22,320 nt of DNA from an uncultured Loktanella sp. (GTDB lineage: Bacteria; Pseudomonadota; Alphaproteobacteria; Rhodobacterales; Rhodobacteraceae). The position numbers and the translations under genes were made by a program. The stretch lies in the NCBI GenBank assembly GCA_913061335.1, contig CAJXTP010000018.1, forward strand, positions 1 through 22,320. The letters are read 5' to 3'. Of the stretch, positions 8,142 through 15,636 are shown piece by piece. Under the pieces are notes generated by a model. That model had not been told where the DNA came from. It was given only the letters and a program-made list of their open reading frames with translations, and made no database searches. The stretch's first letter is position 1; every line of letters starts with the position of its first letter.

Positions 8142-8888
8142 ATGGCTGGCCACTCAAAATGGGCGAATATTCAGCACCGCAAAGGGCGTCAAGACAAGCT
8201 GCGCTCTAAGCTGTTTTCAAAATTGGCCAAGGAAATCACCGTGGCCGCTAAGATGGGCGACCCTGATCCTGACAAAAACCCGCGTCTGCGGATGGCCGTC
8301 AAAGAAGCCAAATCGTTGTCTGTGCCAAAGGATGTGATTGATCGCGCGATCAAGAAATCCGAAGCGGGCGAAGGCGATAACTATGATGAAATCCGTTACG
8401 AAGGCTATGGCCCCAGCGGTGTAGCCGTGATCGTCGAGGCGATGACCGACAACAAAAACCGCACCGCGTCTGTGGTTCGATCGACGTTTTCCAAAAACGG
8501 CGGCAATTTGGGCGAAACCGGATCGGTCGGCTTCATGTTCGACCGCAAAGGCGAGGTGGTCTATCCCGCGTCCGTGGGCGACGCCGATACCGTGATGATG
8601 GCCGCGATTGAAGCGGGCGCAGACGACGTGCAGTCGGACGAAGACAACCACGTGATTTATTGCGAAGACAGCGACCTGAATGATGTGGCAACGGCCTTGG
8701 AAAAAGACCTTGGCGAATCTGAGTCCACCAAGCTGATCTGGAAGCCCAACATGACCACCGAGTTGGACATCGACGGGTTCACCAAACTGATGAAATTGTT
8801 GGATATTCTCGAAGAAGACGACGATGTGCAGCGGGTCACCACGAACATGGATGTATCCGACGAGGTTATGGCTTCGTTCGAAGGCTAA
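8142..8888 (+). CDS. yebC: YebC/TACO1-family protein
   Basis: A full-length 248-residue YebC protein opening with MAGHSKWANIQHRKG, the invariant family start. It continues with LRMAVKEAKSLSVPKDVIDRAI, YEGYGPSGVAVIVEAMTDN, and NGGNLGETGSVGFMFDRKG. The family was long annotated as a DNA-binding regulator. Recent work on bacterial YebC and mitochondrial TACO1 points to ribosome association and relief of stalling at proline-rich stretches, so the older transcription-factor label should be read with care. The start has AGGA 7 nt upstream. It is a single-gene unit, with a candidate promoter at 8081-8108 and a strong hairpin terminator at 8914-8949. Confidence 0.96.
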   Translation: MAGHSKWANIQHRKGRQDKLRSKLFSKLAKEITVAAKMGDPDPDKNPRLRMAVKEAKSLSVPKDVIDRAIKKSEAGEGDNYDEIRYEGYGPSGVAVIVEAMTDNKNRTASVVRSTFSKNGGNLGETGSVGFMFDRKGEVVYPASVGDADTVMMAAIEAGADDVQSDEDNHVIYCEDSDLNDVATALEKDLGESESTKLIWKPNMTTELDIDGFTKLMKLLDILEEDDDVQRVTTNMDVSDEVMASFEG

Positions 8889-8913
8889 GCCGCGATTGCA
8901 GTGGGGGAAATTC

Positions 8914-8949
8914 GGGCGTGGTCAGCGATGGCCGCGCCCTTGTTATTTG
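8914..8949 (+). terminator. yebC rho-independent terminator
   Basis: A 10-bp stem (8914-8923 with 8930-8939, two G-U pairs), a 6-nt loop and a T-rich tail TTGTTATTTG begin 25 nt after the yebC stop. Its position over an alternative GTG start at 8918 argues that the following DMT gene starts downstream at 8975. Confidence 0.7.
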
Positions 8950-8974
8950 CCCTGCCGCCTGTCACGGATTGCCT

Positions 8975-9856
8975 ATGGAACAAACCCAAGCCTCACGCCC
9001 CATAGTGGGCATTTTCTGGATGGTCCTCACGGGCCTGATGTTCGTCGCGGTTACGGCGATTGTAAAATATGTCGGTTCTGATCTGCCAGCTGCCGAAGCC
9101 GCGTTTTTGCGGTATTTGCTCGGTCTTATCTTTGTTATCCCAATGATCCGCCCGATCCTGCGCGCCCGTCTAGATCGGCGGCAGATCATGTTATTTGGCC
9201 TGCGCGGTTTTGTGCATACGGGTGCTGTCATCCTTTGGTTTTACGCCATGTCGCGCATTCCTTTGGCCGAAGTCACCGCGATGAATTACCTCAGTCCGGT
9301 TTACGTGGCCATTGGTGCGGCGCTGTTTTTGGGTGAACGCCTGCCGCCACGTCGCATGGTTGCCGTGGGTGTGGCCTTGATCGGCGCGATGATCATTTTG
9401 CGCCCCGGCATGCGTGTCCTTGACCCCGGTCATATCGCAATGCTGTTCACAGCCCTTGGGTTCGCAGCGGGCTATTTGATTGCCAAACTGATGTCTGGCG
9501 AAGTATCCGCTGCCGTTGTTGTCGGCATGTTGTCGATCACCGTGACGATTGGCTTGGCACCATTTGCCTACGTCGTTTGGGTGACGCCCACCTTGGCGCA
9601 AGTCGGCTGGATGTTCTTGGTCGCTTGTTTTGCGACTGCTGGCCATTACTCCATGACCTTGGCTTTTGCAGCAGCCCCATTGACCGTCACGCAGCCCGCA
9701 ACGTTTCTACAGCTTGTCTGGGCTGTAATATTAGGCGCGGTCATTTTCGCAGAACCCATCGATGGCTGGGTCATTCTAGGTGGCGTTGTGATCATGGCGT
9801 CAGTCAGCTTTATCACATGGCGCGAGGCAGTCGCGCAGCGCAAAAAACGGGTGTAA
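8975..9856 (+). CDS. DMT-family (EamA) permease upstream of the bet operon
   Basis: A 293-residue inner-membrane protein with about ten hydrophobic segments in two EamA repeats: the first from IVGIFWMVLTGLMFVAVTAI to about residue 135, the second from HIAMLFTALGFAAGYLIAK to the end. The conserved mid-repeat segment LAEVTAMNYLSPVYVAIGAALFLGE is present in part-typical form. I chose ATG 8975, giving the usual short polar N-terminus MEQTQASRP. An in-frame GTG at 8918 would place translation inside the yebC terminator. Substrate unknown. It ends 65 nt before betI with the BetI operator in between. It is therefore not under that operator, though its position next to the bet genes invites a link to choline or betaine metabolism that the sequence alone does not prove. 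Confidence 0.88.
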   Translation: MEQTQASRPIVGIFWMVLTGLMFVAVTAIVKYVGSDLPAAEAAFLRYLLGLIFVIPMIRPILRARLDRRQIMLFGLRGFVHTGAVILWFYAMSRIPLAEVTAMNYLSPVYVAIGAALFLGERLPPRRMVAVGVALIGAMIILRPGMRVLDPGHIAMLFTALGFAAGYLIAKLMSGEVSAAVVVGMLSITVTIGLAPFAYVVWVTPTLAQVGWMFLVACFATAGHYSMTLAFAAAPLTVTQPATFLQLVWAVILGAVIFAEPIDGWVILGGVVIMASVSFITWREAVAQRKKRV

Positions 9857-9860
9857 TTTT

Positions 9861-9896
9861 TTATTGATTGACGAGTCAATAAAAACCAGAAATATT
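9861..9896 (+). promoter_or_regulatory. BetI operator and bet operon promoter
   Basis: Two nested dyads are visible: TTATTGA (9861-9867) with TCAATAA (9876-9882), and ATTGAC-GA-GTCAAT (9867-9880). The AT-rich TTGA/TCAA composition resembles BetI sites known from E. coli and rhizobia. TTGACG (9868-9873) and AATATT (9891-9896), 17 nt apart, make a plausible sigma-70 promoter, so bound BetI would cover the -35. The betI start is at 9922. This fits choline-responsive autorepression of the whole operon. Confidence 0.7.
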
Positions 9897-9921
9897 TGTT
9901 CTGTCTTTGATGGGGTGAATT

Positions 9922-10491
9922 ATGCCGAAATTAGGAATGGAACCAATCCGCCGCGCTGCCCTTGTTAAGGCGACGATTGCGGAAATTGGTGCAGCTGGAT
10001 CGCTGGATGTCACGGTAAGCCGGATTGCCAAGCGTGCGGGCATGTCATCTGCATTGGCCCATCATTATTTCGGTGGCAAGAACCAGATTTTTGAGGCGGC
10101 AATGCGCCAGATTTTGCGCGATTATTCTGCTGAGGTACGCACGGCCCTTGCTGGGGCCACCAATCCTGCCGCCCGTGCGCGCGCGATTGTGCGCGCAAAC
10201 TTTGCCCAGTCTTGCTTTGATCCCGCCACCGTGTCCGCATGGATGACGTTTTATGTGCAGGCCCAAACCAACCCTGATGCGCTACGTCTTTTGCGAGCCT
10301 ATCAGCGTCGGTTGCGGTCCAATTTGACCCATGCGCTGCGCCCGCTTTGCGATGATCCGCGCGGGGCCGCCGATACACTGGCCGCATTGATTGATGGCCT
10401 TTATATTCGTGCAGCGCTGACGGCCCCAGATGCCAACCCAGAGCGTACCGCGCTTAATGTCCTGACAACTTTGACAAAGGGCGCCGCATGA
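9922..10491 (+). CDS. betI: HTH-type repressor BetI (TetR family)
   Basis: A 189-residue TetR-family protein. The N-terminal helix-turn-helix spans about residues 25-60 (LDVTVSRIAKRAGMSSALAHHYFGGKNQIFEAAM), and the N-terminus MPKLGMEPIRRAALVKATI is characteristic of BetI. The C-terminal part is the ligand/dimer domain. In well-studied bacteria BetI represses choline-to-betaine genes, and choline relieves the repression. A palindromic operator sits just upstream. The 3' end overlaps betC by 4 nt (ATGA), placing the repressor as the first gene of its own operon. A GGGGTG-type ribosome site precedes the start. Confidence 0.95.
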   Translation: MPKLGMEPIRRAALVKATIAEIGAAGSLDVTVSRIAKRAGMSSALAHHYFGGKNQIFEAAMRQILRDYSAEVRTALAGATNPAARARAIVRANFAQSCFDPATVSAWMTFYVQAQTNPDALRLLRAYQRRLRSNLTHALRPLCDDPRGAADTLAALIDGLYIRAALTAPDANPERTALNVLTTLTKGAA

Positions 10492-11996
10492 CCCAGCCGA
10501 ATATCCTGATCATCATGGTGGACCAATTGAACGGGACGTTGTTCCCTGATGGCCCCGCAGATTGGTTGCATGCGCCCAATCTTAAGGCTTTGGCCGCGCG
10601 CTCGACACGGTTTGCAAATGCCTATACCGCATCGCCGCTTTGCGCCCCTGCAAGGGCCTCGTTTATGTCCGGCCAATTGCCCAGTCGCACAGGCGTTTAT
10701 GATAACGCTGCCGAATTTGCATCGTCGATCCCGACCTATGCACACCACTTGCGTCGCGCCGGATATCAGACCTGTTTGTCAGGCAAAATGCACTTTGTTG
10801 GCCCAGATCAGATGCACGGGTTTGAGGATCGCTTGACTACCGACATTTACCCCGCCGATTTTGGCTGGACCCCTGATTACCGCAAGCCTGGCGAGCGGAT
10901 CGATTGGTGGTATCACAATATGGGGTCGGTCACGGGCGCTGGCGTCGCCGAGATTTCCAACCAAATGGAATATGATGACGAGGTTGCATATCACGCGACC
11001 CGCAAGCTTTATGATCTGTCGCGCGGCGGCGACGCCCGCCCGTGGTGCCTGACCGTTAGCTTTACGCATCCGCATGATCCCTATGTGGCCCGCAAGAAAT
11101 ACTGGGACCTTTACGAGGATTGCGACCACCTGATGCCGGACATCGGCCCAATCCCTTACGCCGACCAAGACGCCCATTCGCAGCGCATTTTGGACGCCAA
11201 CGACCGTGATAACTTTAATATCACCGAAGACAACATCACCCGCGCACGCCGCGCATATTTCGCGAACATCAGCTATATCGACGACAAAGTCGGCGAGATT
11301 TTGCAAACCCTGAAAGACACCCGCCAAGAGGCCAAGATCATTTTTGTGTCCGATCACGGCGACATGCTTGGCGAACGTGGGCTGTGGTTCAAAATGTCAT
11401 TCTATGACGGGTCTGCGCGCGTACCATTGATGATTTCAGCACCTGAAATGGAACCGGGGCTTGCGACGACACCTGTTAGCAGTGTCGATATTCTACCGAC
11501 ACTTTGTGATTTGGCGGGCGTTGATATGGACGAGGTCATGCCGTGGACCGACGGTCAATCCATCGTTCCACTGGGGCAGGGCGGTGAGCGCACGGAACCC
11601 GTCGCGATGGAATACGCCGCCGAAGGATCGTACTCCCCGCTGGTGTCGCTGCGGTACGGAAAATGGAAATACAACCGCTGCAATCTTGATCCAGACCAAT
11701 TGTTTGACATGGACGTTGACCCGCACGAGATGACCAACCTTGCGGATCACCCTGACCATCAGGGCACCGTTACCCAACTGCGCGCCAAATCAGAATCCCG
11801 CTGGGATCTTGACACATTTGACGCCGCCGTGCGCCAATCTCAAGCAGGGCGCTGGGTCGTCTACGAGGCGCTGCGCAACGGGTCCTATTACCCTTGGGAC
11901 TATCAACCGCTGCAAAAAGCGTCCGAGCGGTACATGCGCAACCACATGGACCTGAACGTCCTAGAAGATAATAAACGTTTCCCACGCGGCGAATAA
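10488..11996 (+). CDS. betC: choline-sulfatase
   Basis: A 502-residue type I sulfatase hydrolysing choline-O-sulfate to choline plus sulfate, the entry step to glycine betaine from an osmolyte abundant in algae. The formylglycine motif is C52-A-P-A-R56 within SPLCAPARASFMSG, so Cys52 should be oxidised to formylglycine. Metal ligands are expected at D12 (IIMVDQ) and in the SDHGDMLGERG segment. The C-terminal part, from about residue 430 (SESRWDLDTFDAAVRQSQAGR), matches the BetC-specific tail that helps tetramerisation. There is no signal peptide, so it is cytosolic. It overlaps betI by 4 nt; betB begins 40 nt later. Confidence 0.96.
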   Translation: MTQPNILIIMVDQLNGTLFPDGPADWLHAPNLKALAARSTRFANAYTASPLCAPARASFMSGQLPSRTGVYDNAAEFASSIPTYAHHLRRAGYQTCLSGKMHFVGPDQMHGFEDRLTTDIYPADFGWTPDYRKPGERIDWWYHNMGSVTGAGVAEISNQMEYDDEVAYHATRKLYDLSRGGDARPWCLTVSFTHPHDPYVARKKYWDLYEDCDHLMPDIGPIPYADQDAHSQRILDANDRDNFNITEDNITRARRAYFANISYIDDKVGEILQTLKDTRQEAKIIFVSDHGDMLGERGLWFKMSFYDGSARVPLMISAPEMEPGLATTPVSSVDILPTLCDLAGVDMDEVMPWTDGQSIVPLGQGGERTEPVAMEYAAEGSYSPLVSLRYGKWKYNRCNLDPDQLFDMDVDPHEMTNLADHPDHQGTVTQLRAKSESRWDLDTFDAAVRQSQAGRWVVYEALRNGSYYPWDYQPLQKASERYMRNHMDLNVLEDNKRFPRGE

Positions 11997-12004
11997 TCGC
12001 CTCG

Positions 12005-12034
12005 CTTTTTTCAAAATACTCCCCACGGAGGGCC
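12005..12034 (+). repeat. degenerate intergenic motif carrying the betB Shine-Dalgarno
   Basis: T6-CAAAATACTCCCC-ACGGAGGG is a second, imperfect copy of the motif seen at 8016-8046. Here GGAGGG (12027-12032), 4 nt before the betB ATG, serves as the ribosome site. The CTCC at 12019-12022 can pair with GGAG, so a small hairpin could partly mask it. Confidence 0.4.
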
Positions 12035-12036
12035 CC

Positions 12037-13488
12037 ATGAATATCCAACCAACAGCCTCTCATTTCATTGATGGCAAATATGTCGAAGACACCGCAGGCG
12101 ATGCGATCCCTGTGATCTATCCGGCAACCGGAGAAGTCATCGCGACCGTCTACAGCGCGACCCCAGCGATCATCGATCAAGCGCTCGCATCCGCCAAGCG
12201 TGCGCAAAAAGAGTGGGCGTCATGGACGGCAACCGACCGTGGCCGCGTGTTGCGCCGTGCCGCAGATATCATGCGTGACCGCAACCATGACCTGTCGGTG
12301 CTGGAAACCTATGACACCGGCAAACCCTATCAGGAAACATCCGTCGCAGATGCCACATCGGGTGCCGACGCGCTGGAATATTTTGGCGGTTTGGCAGCCA
12401 GCATCACCGGCGAGCATATCCAACTGGGCGAAGATTTTGTTTACACACGCCGCGAACCGCTTGGTGTTTGCGTTGGCATTGGCGCGTGGAACTACCCGAC
12501 ACAAATTGCCAGCTGGAAAGCAGCGCCAGCGCTGGCTTGCGGCAACGCGATGGTGTTCAAACCATCCGAGACGACGCCGCTTTGTGCGCTTAAAGTTGCG
12601 GAAATCTTGCTCGAGGCGGGCGCGCCTGCTGGCGTCTTCAATGTCATCCAAGGTTACGGCATGGTCGGCGCATCGCTTGTCACTGATCCGCGCGTTGCCA
12701 AGGTGTCGCTAACAGGTTCAGTGCCGACGGGCCGCAAGGTTTATGCCGCCGCCGCCGCCGGTATTCGCAATGTCACGATGGAACTGGGCGGCAAATCCCC
12801 GATTGTTATTTTCGACGATGCCGATCTGGAAAACGCGGTATCCGGTGCGATCTTGGGGAACTTTTATTCCTCCGGTCAAGTCTGTTCCAACGGCACACGC
12901 GTTTTTGTGCAAAAGGGCATCAAAGACGCGTTTCTGGCCCGCATGGCGGAGCGGCTTAAGGGTGTCAAAATGGGCGACCCGCAAGACCCTGACGTGAATT
13001 TCGGCCCGATGGTGTCTGAAAATCAACGCAACATCGTGGCGAGCTATATTGAAAAGGGCCTCACTGAGGGTGCGCGTTTGATCGCGGGTGGCAACGTCAT
13101 TAAGGGCGATGGGTTCTATATTGAGCCTACTGTCTTTGCTGATGTCACCGACGACATGGCGATTGCGCGCGAAGAGATTTTTGGCCCCGTTCTGTCGGTC
13201 CTTGATTTCGATACCGAAGAAGAGGCGCTTGCGCGGGCCAATGACACCGAATTTGGTTTGGCGGCTGGTGTGTTCACCGCTGATCTGACCCGTGCGCACC
13301 GTATGGTCGCGGGATTTGAAGCAGGCACCTGTTATATCAACACCTACAATCTTGCCCCTGTTGAGGCTCCGTTTGGCGGCTCAAAACAGTCGGGTGTCGG
13401 CCGTGAAAATTCCAAGGCGGCGATTGAACACTATTCCCAGATTAAGGGCGTTTATGTCGCCATGGGCGATGTGGAGGCACCGTTTTGA
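12037..13488 (+). CDS. betB: betaine aldehyde dehydrogenase
   Basis: A 483-residue NAD(P)+-dependent aldehyde dehydrogenase oxidising betaine aldehyde to glycine betaine in the cytosol. Landmarks are the substrate/cofactor segment GVCVGIGAWNYPTQIASWK, the Rossmann TGSVPTGR, catalytic base E249 in MELGGKSP, nucleophile C283 in SSGQVCSNGTR, and the C-terminal APFGGSKQSGVGREN. Length and motifs are typical for BetB. Operon position between betC and betA fixes the substrate with good certainty. The stop overlaps the betA start by 4 nt. Confidence 0.96.
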   Translation: MNIQPTASHFIDGKYVEDTAGDAIPVIYPATGEVIATVYSATPAIIDQALASAKRAQKEWASWTATDRGRVLRRAADIMRDRNHDLSVLETYDTGKPYQETSVADATSGADALEYFGGLAASITGEHIQLGEDFVYTRREPLGVCVGIGAWNYPTQIASWKAAPALACGNAMVFKPSETTPLCALKVAEILLEAGAPAGVFNVIQGYGMVGASLVTDPRVAKVSLTGSVPTGRKVYAAAAAGIRNVTMELGGKSPIVIFDDADLENAVSGAILGNFYSSGQVCSNGTRVFVQKGIKDAFLARMAERLKGVKMGDPQDPDVNFGPMVSENQRNIVASYIEKGLTEGARLIAGGNVIKGDGFYIEPTVFADVTDDMAIAREEIFGPVLSVLDFDTEEEALARANDTEFGLAAGVFTADLTRAHRMVAGFEAGTCYINTYNLAPVEAPFGGSKQSGVGRENSKAAIEHYSQIKGVYVAMGDVEAPF

Positions 13489-15143
13489 ACGCTGACTATG
13501 TAATCATCGGGGCAGGGTCTGCGGGCTGCGCAATCGCGTACCGTTTGGCCGAGGCAGGCAAGCAAGTGTTGATCATTGAACACGGCGGAACCGACGCCGG
13601 ACCATTCATTCAGATGCCAGCCGCGCTATCGTATCCAATGAACATGAAGATGTACGATTGGGGTATGTCGACAGAACCCGAACCGCATCTGGATGGCCGA
13701 TCCTTGGTCACGCCGCGCGGCAAGGTTATCGGCGGGTCATCGTCGATCAACGGGATGGTTTACGTGCGCGGCCATGCCCGCGATTATGATCATTGGGCCG
13801 AAAGCGGTGCTAATGGTTGGGCCTACGCCGATGTACTACCTTACTTCAAACGTATGGAAAATTGGCATTCTGGCGGACATGGTGGCGATAAAACATGGCG
13901 TGGACGCAAGGGTCCGCTGCATGTCACCCGTGGGCCGCGCATCAATCCATTGACTCGTGCCTTTGTAAAGGCGGGCAAACAAGCAGGGTATCCGGTCACG
14001 GACGACTATAATGGCGCGCGGCAAGAAGGCTTTGGTCCCTTTGATGCAACCATTTGGAAAGGCCGCCGTTGGTCTGCTGCAAATGCGTATCTACGCCCCG
14101 CATTGAAGCATCCCAATTGCACATTGATCCGCGCCTTTGCCCGTAAAATCGTGATCGAAGATGGGCGCGCTGTTGGGGTTGAGGTCGAACGCGGTGGCAA
14201 TATTGAAGTGATCAGCGCCAACGTCGAAGTGATCATTTCCGCGTCATCGCTGAACTCTCCTAAGTTGTTGATGCTGTCTGGCATCGGCCCTGCGGCACAT
14301 CTGGCTGAACATGGTATTGAAGTGATCGCCGACCGCGCAGGCGTGGGTCAAAACCTACAAGATCATCTTGAACTGTACATTCAACAGGCCGCGACCAAAC
14401 CTGTGTCATTGTTCAAATATTGGAACTTGTGGAGCAAGGCCATTATCGGAGCGCAATGGCTGTTTACCAAAACCGGCCTTGGTACGTCCAACCAGTTTGA
14501 AAGCGCGGCTTTCGTGCGATCCAAGGCGGGTGTCGAATACCCCGATATTCAGTATCATTTTTTGCCGATGGCTGTCCGTTATGACGGCACGGCCGCAGCA
14601 GAAGGTCACGGTTATCAAGCTCACGTGGGTCCAATGCGGTCGGTTTCACGCGGCGAAGTGACCCTGCGGTCGACCGATCCGGCAGACAATCCACGCATTC
14701 AGTTTAACTACATGTCGGCGAAATCCGACTGGGAGGATTTCCGCACCTGTATTCGCCTGACCCGTGAAATTCTTGGCCAAGATGCGTTTGCACCATATTC
14801 GGGCAAAGAAATCCAGCCGGGCAAAGACGTGCAATCAGATGAAGCACTTGATGATTTCATCCGCGAACATGTCGAAAGCGCGTTCCATCCATGCGGGACC
14901 TGTAAAATGGGTGCGATTGATGATCCGATGGCTGTTGTTGATGCCGAGTGTCGCGTGATTGGCGTAGATGGTTTACGCGTCGCTGACAGCTCGATCTTTC
15001 CGCGTATCACCAATGGCAATTTGAATGGCCCGTCGATTATGGTTGGCGAAAAGGCGGCCGATCACATCATTGGCCGTCAGCCGCTTGCTCCTGCAAATGA
15101 TCGACCGTGGATCAACCCAAATTGGGAGTGGTCTCAGCGCTAG
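13485..15143 (+). CDS. betA: choline dehydrogenase
   Basis: A 552-residue GMC oxidoreductase that oxidises choline to betaine aldehyde with FAD, passing electrons to the respiratory chain at the inner membrane. The FAD-binding GAGSAGC begins at about residue 8, followed by the GMC signatures GKVIGGSSSINGMVYVRG and SASSLNSPKLLMLSGIGP (prosite-type patterns 1 and 2). The C-terminal catalytic region has H468 in FHPCGTCKMG, and RITNGNLNGPSIMVGEKAADHI. Length is normal for BetA. It overlaps betB by 4 nt. The stop codon TAG is shared with the convergent SRPBCC gene through the tetranucleotide CTAG at 15140-15143. Confidence 0.96.
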   Translation: MNADYVIIGAGSAGCAIAYRLAEAGKQVLIIEHGGTDAGPFIQMPAALSYPMNMKMYDWGMSTEPEPHLDGRSLVTPRGKVIGGSSSINGMVYVRGHARDYDHWAESGANGWAYADVLPYFKRMENWHSGGHGGDKTWRGRKGPLHVTRGPRINPLTRAFVKAGKQAGYPVTDDYNGARQEGFGPFDATIWKGRRWSAANAYLRPALKHPNCTLIRAFARKIVIEDGRAVGVEVERGGNIEVISANVEVIISASSLNSPKLLMLSGIGPAAHLAEHGIEVIADRAGVGQNLQDHLELYIQQAATKPVSLFKYWNLWSKAIIGAQWLFTKTGLGTSNQFESAAFVRSKAGVEYPDIQYHFLPMAVRYDGTAAAEGHGYQAHVGPMRSVSRGEVTLRSTDPADNPRIQFNYMSAKSDWEDFRTCIRLTREILGQDAFAPYSGKEIQPGKDVQSDEALDDFIREHVESAFHPCGTCKMGAIDDPMAVVDAECRVIGVDGLRVADSSIFPRITNGNLNGPSIMVGEKAADHIIGRQPLAPANDRPWINPNWEWSQR

Positions 15144-15589
15144 TTAGCGGGGCCCTCTACCACCGCCTGAAAGTTGTCAAAGAACTGATCGGTCATTTTG
15201 CGGGCAAAGCCGCCGACGATCCGACTGCCAAGTTGCGCGAGCTTGCCGCCAACTTTGGCAGTCGCATTGTAGGTTAGCTCAGTGCCCTCATCGACAGACT
15301 TTAAGGTGACATCTGCGCCGCCCTTTGCAAAACCAGCGACGCCGCCTTTGCCTTCGCCAACGATCGTGTAGGACGTGCCTACAATGACGTTTTCGAGGGT
15401 TACTTCGCCGTGAAACGTGGCTTTCACCGGCCCCACTTTTTGTTTTACAGTCGCCGCAAATCCGGCTTCTGGGGAGCCTGTCAGCTCTTCGCACCCTGGG
15501 ATGCAGGCCTTAAGCGTGTCTGGATTATTCAGATGCGCCCAGACTGTCGCCGTGTCAGCAGCAATGATTTTTGTGCCAGTCAGTTCCAT
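15140..15589 (-). CDS. CoxG-like SRPBCC protein
   Basis: A 149-residue protein of the CoxG / carbon monoxide dehydrogenase subunit G family (SRPBCC helix-grip fold). The family signs are MELTGTKIIAADTATVW, KACIPGCEELTG, GPVKATFHGEV and the C-terminal AKVGGKLAQLGSRIVGG. CoxG proteins near CO dehydrogenase help recruit the enzyme to the membrane or handle quinone. No coxMSL or coxDEF gene is present here and the usual C-terminal membrane-binding extension is absent, so this is better read as a solo hydrophobic-ligand-binding SRPBCC protein. A good AAGGA site precedes the start. It lies 47 nt downstream of pccR on the same strand and may be co-transcribed with it. Confidence 0.85.
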   Translation of the reverse strand: MELTGTKIIAADTATVWAHLNNPDTLKACIPGCEELTGSPEAGFAATVKQKVGPVKATFHGEVTLENVIVGTSYTIVGEGKGGVAGFAKGGADVTLKSVDEGTELTYNATAKVGGKLAQLGSRIVGGFARKMTDQFFDNFQAVVEGPAN

Positions 15590-15636
15590 ACAGATGTTCC
15601 TTTTCGCCTAAATCAGTTGGCCATTATTCGGTCGGA

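Noticed and set aside
8918..8974. GTG start for the second DMT permease
   Set aside because: It lies inside the yebC terminator stem; ATG 8975 gives a normal short N-terminus.
10779..11357. Antisense open frame of 192 codons opposite betC
   Set aside because: Long antisense frames arise from the GC-rich codon bias here; the plus-strand sulfatase is unmistakable. The same holds for 12718-13299 opposite betB and 3404-3859 opposite mgtE.
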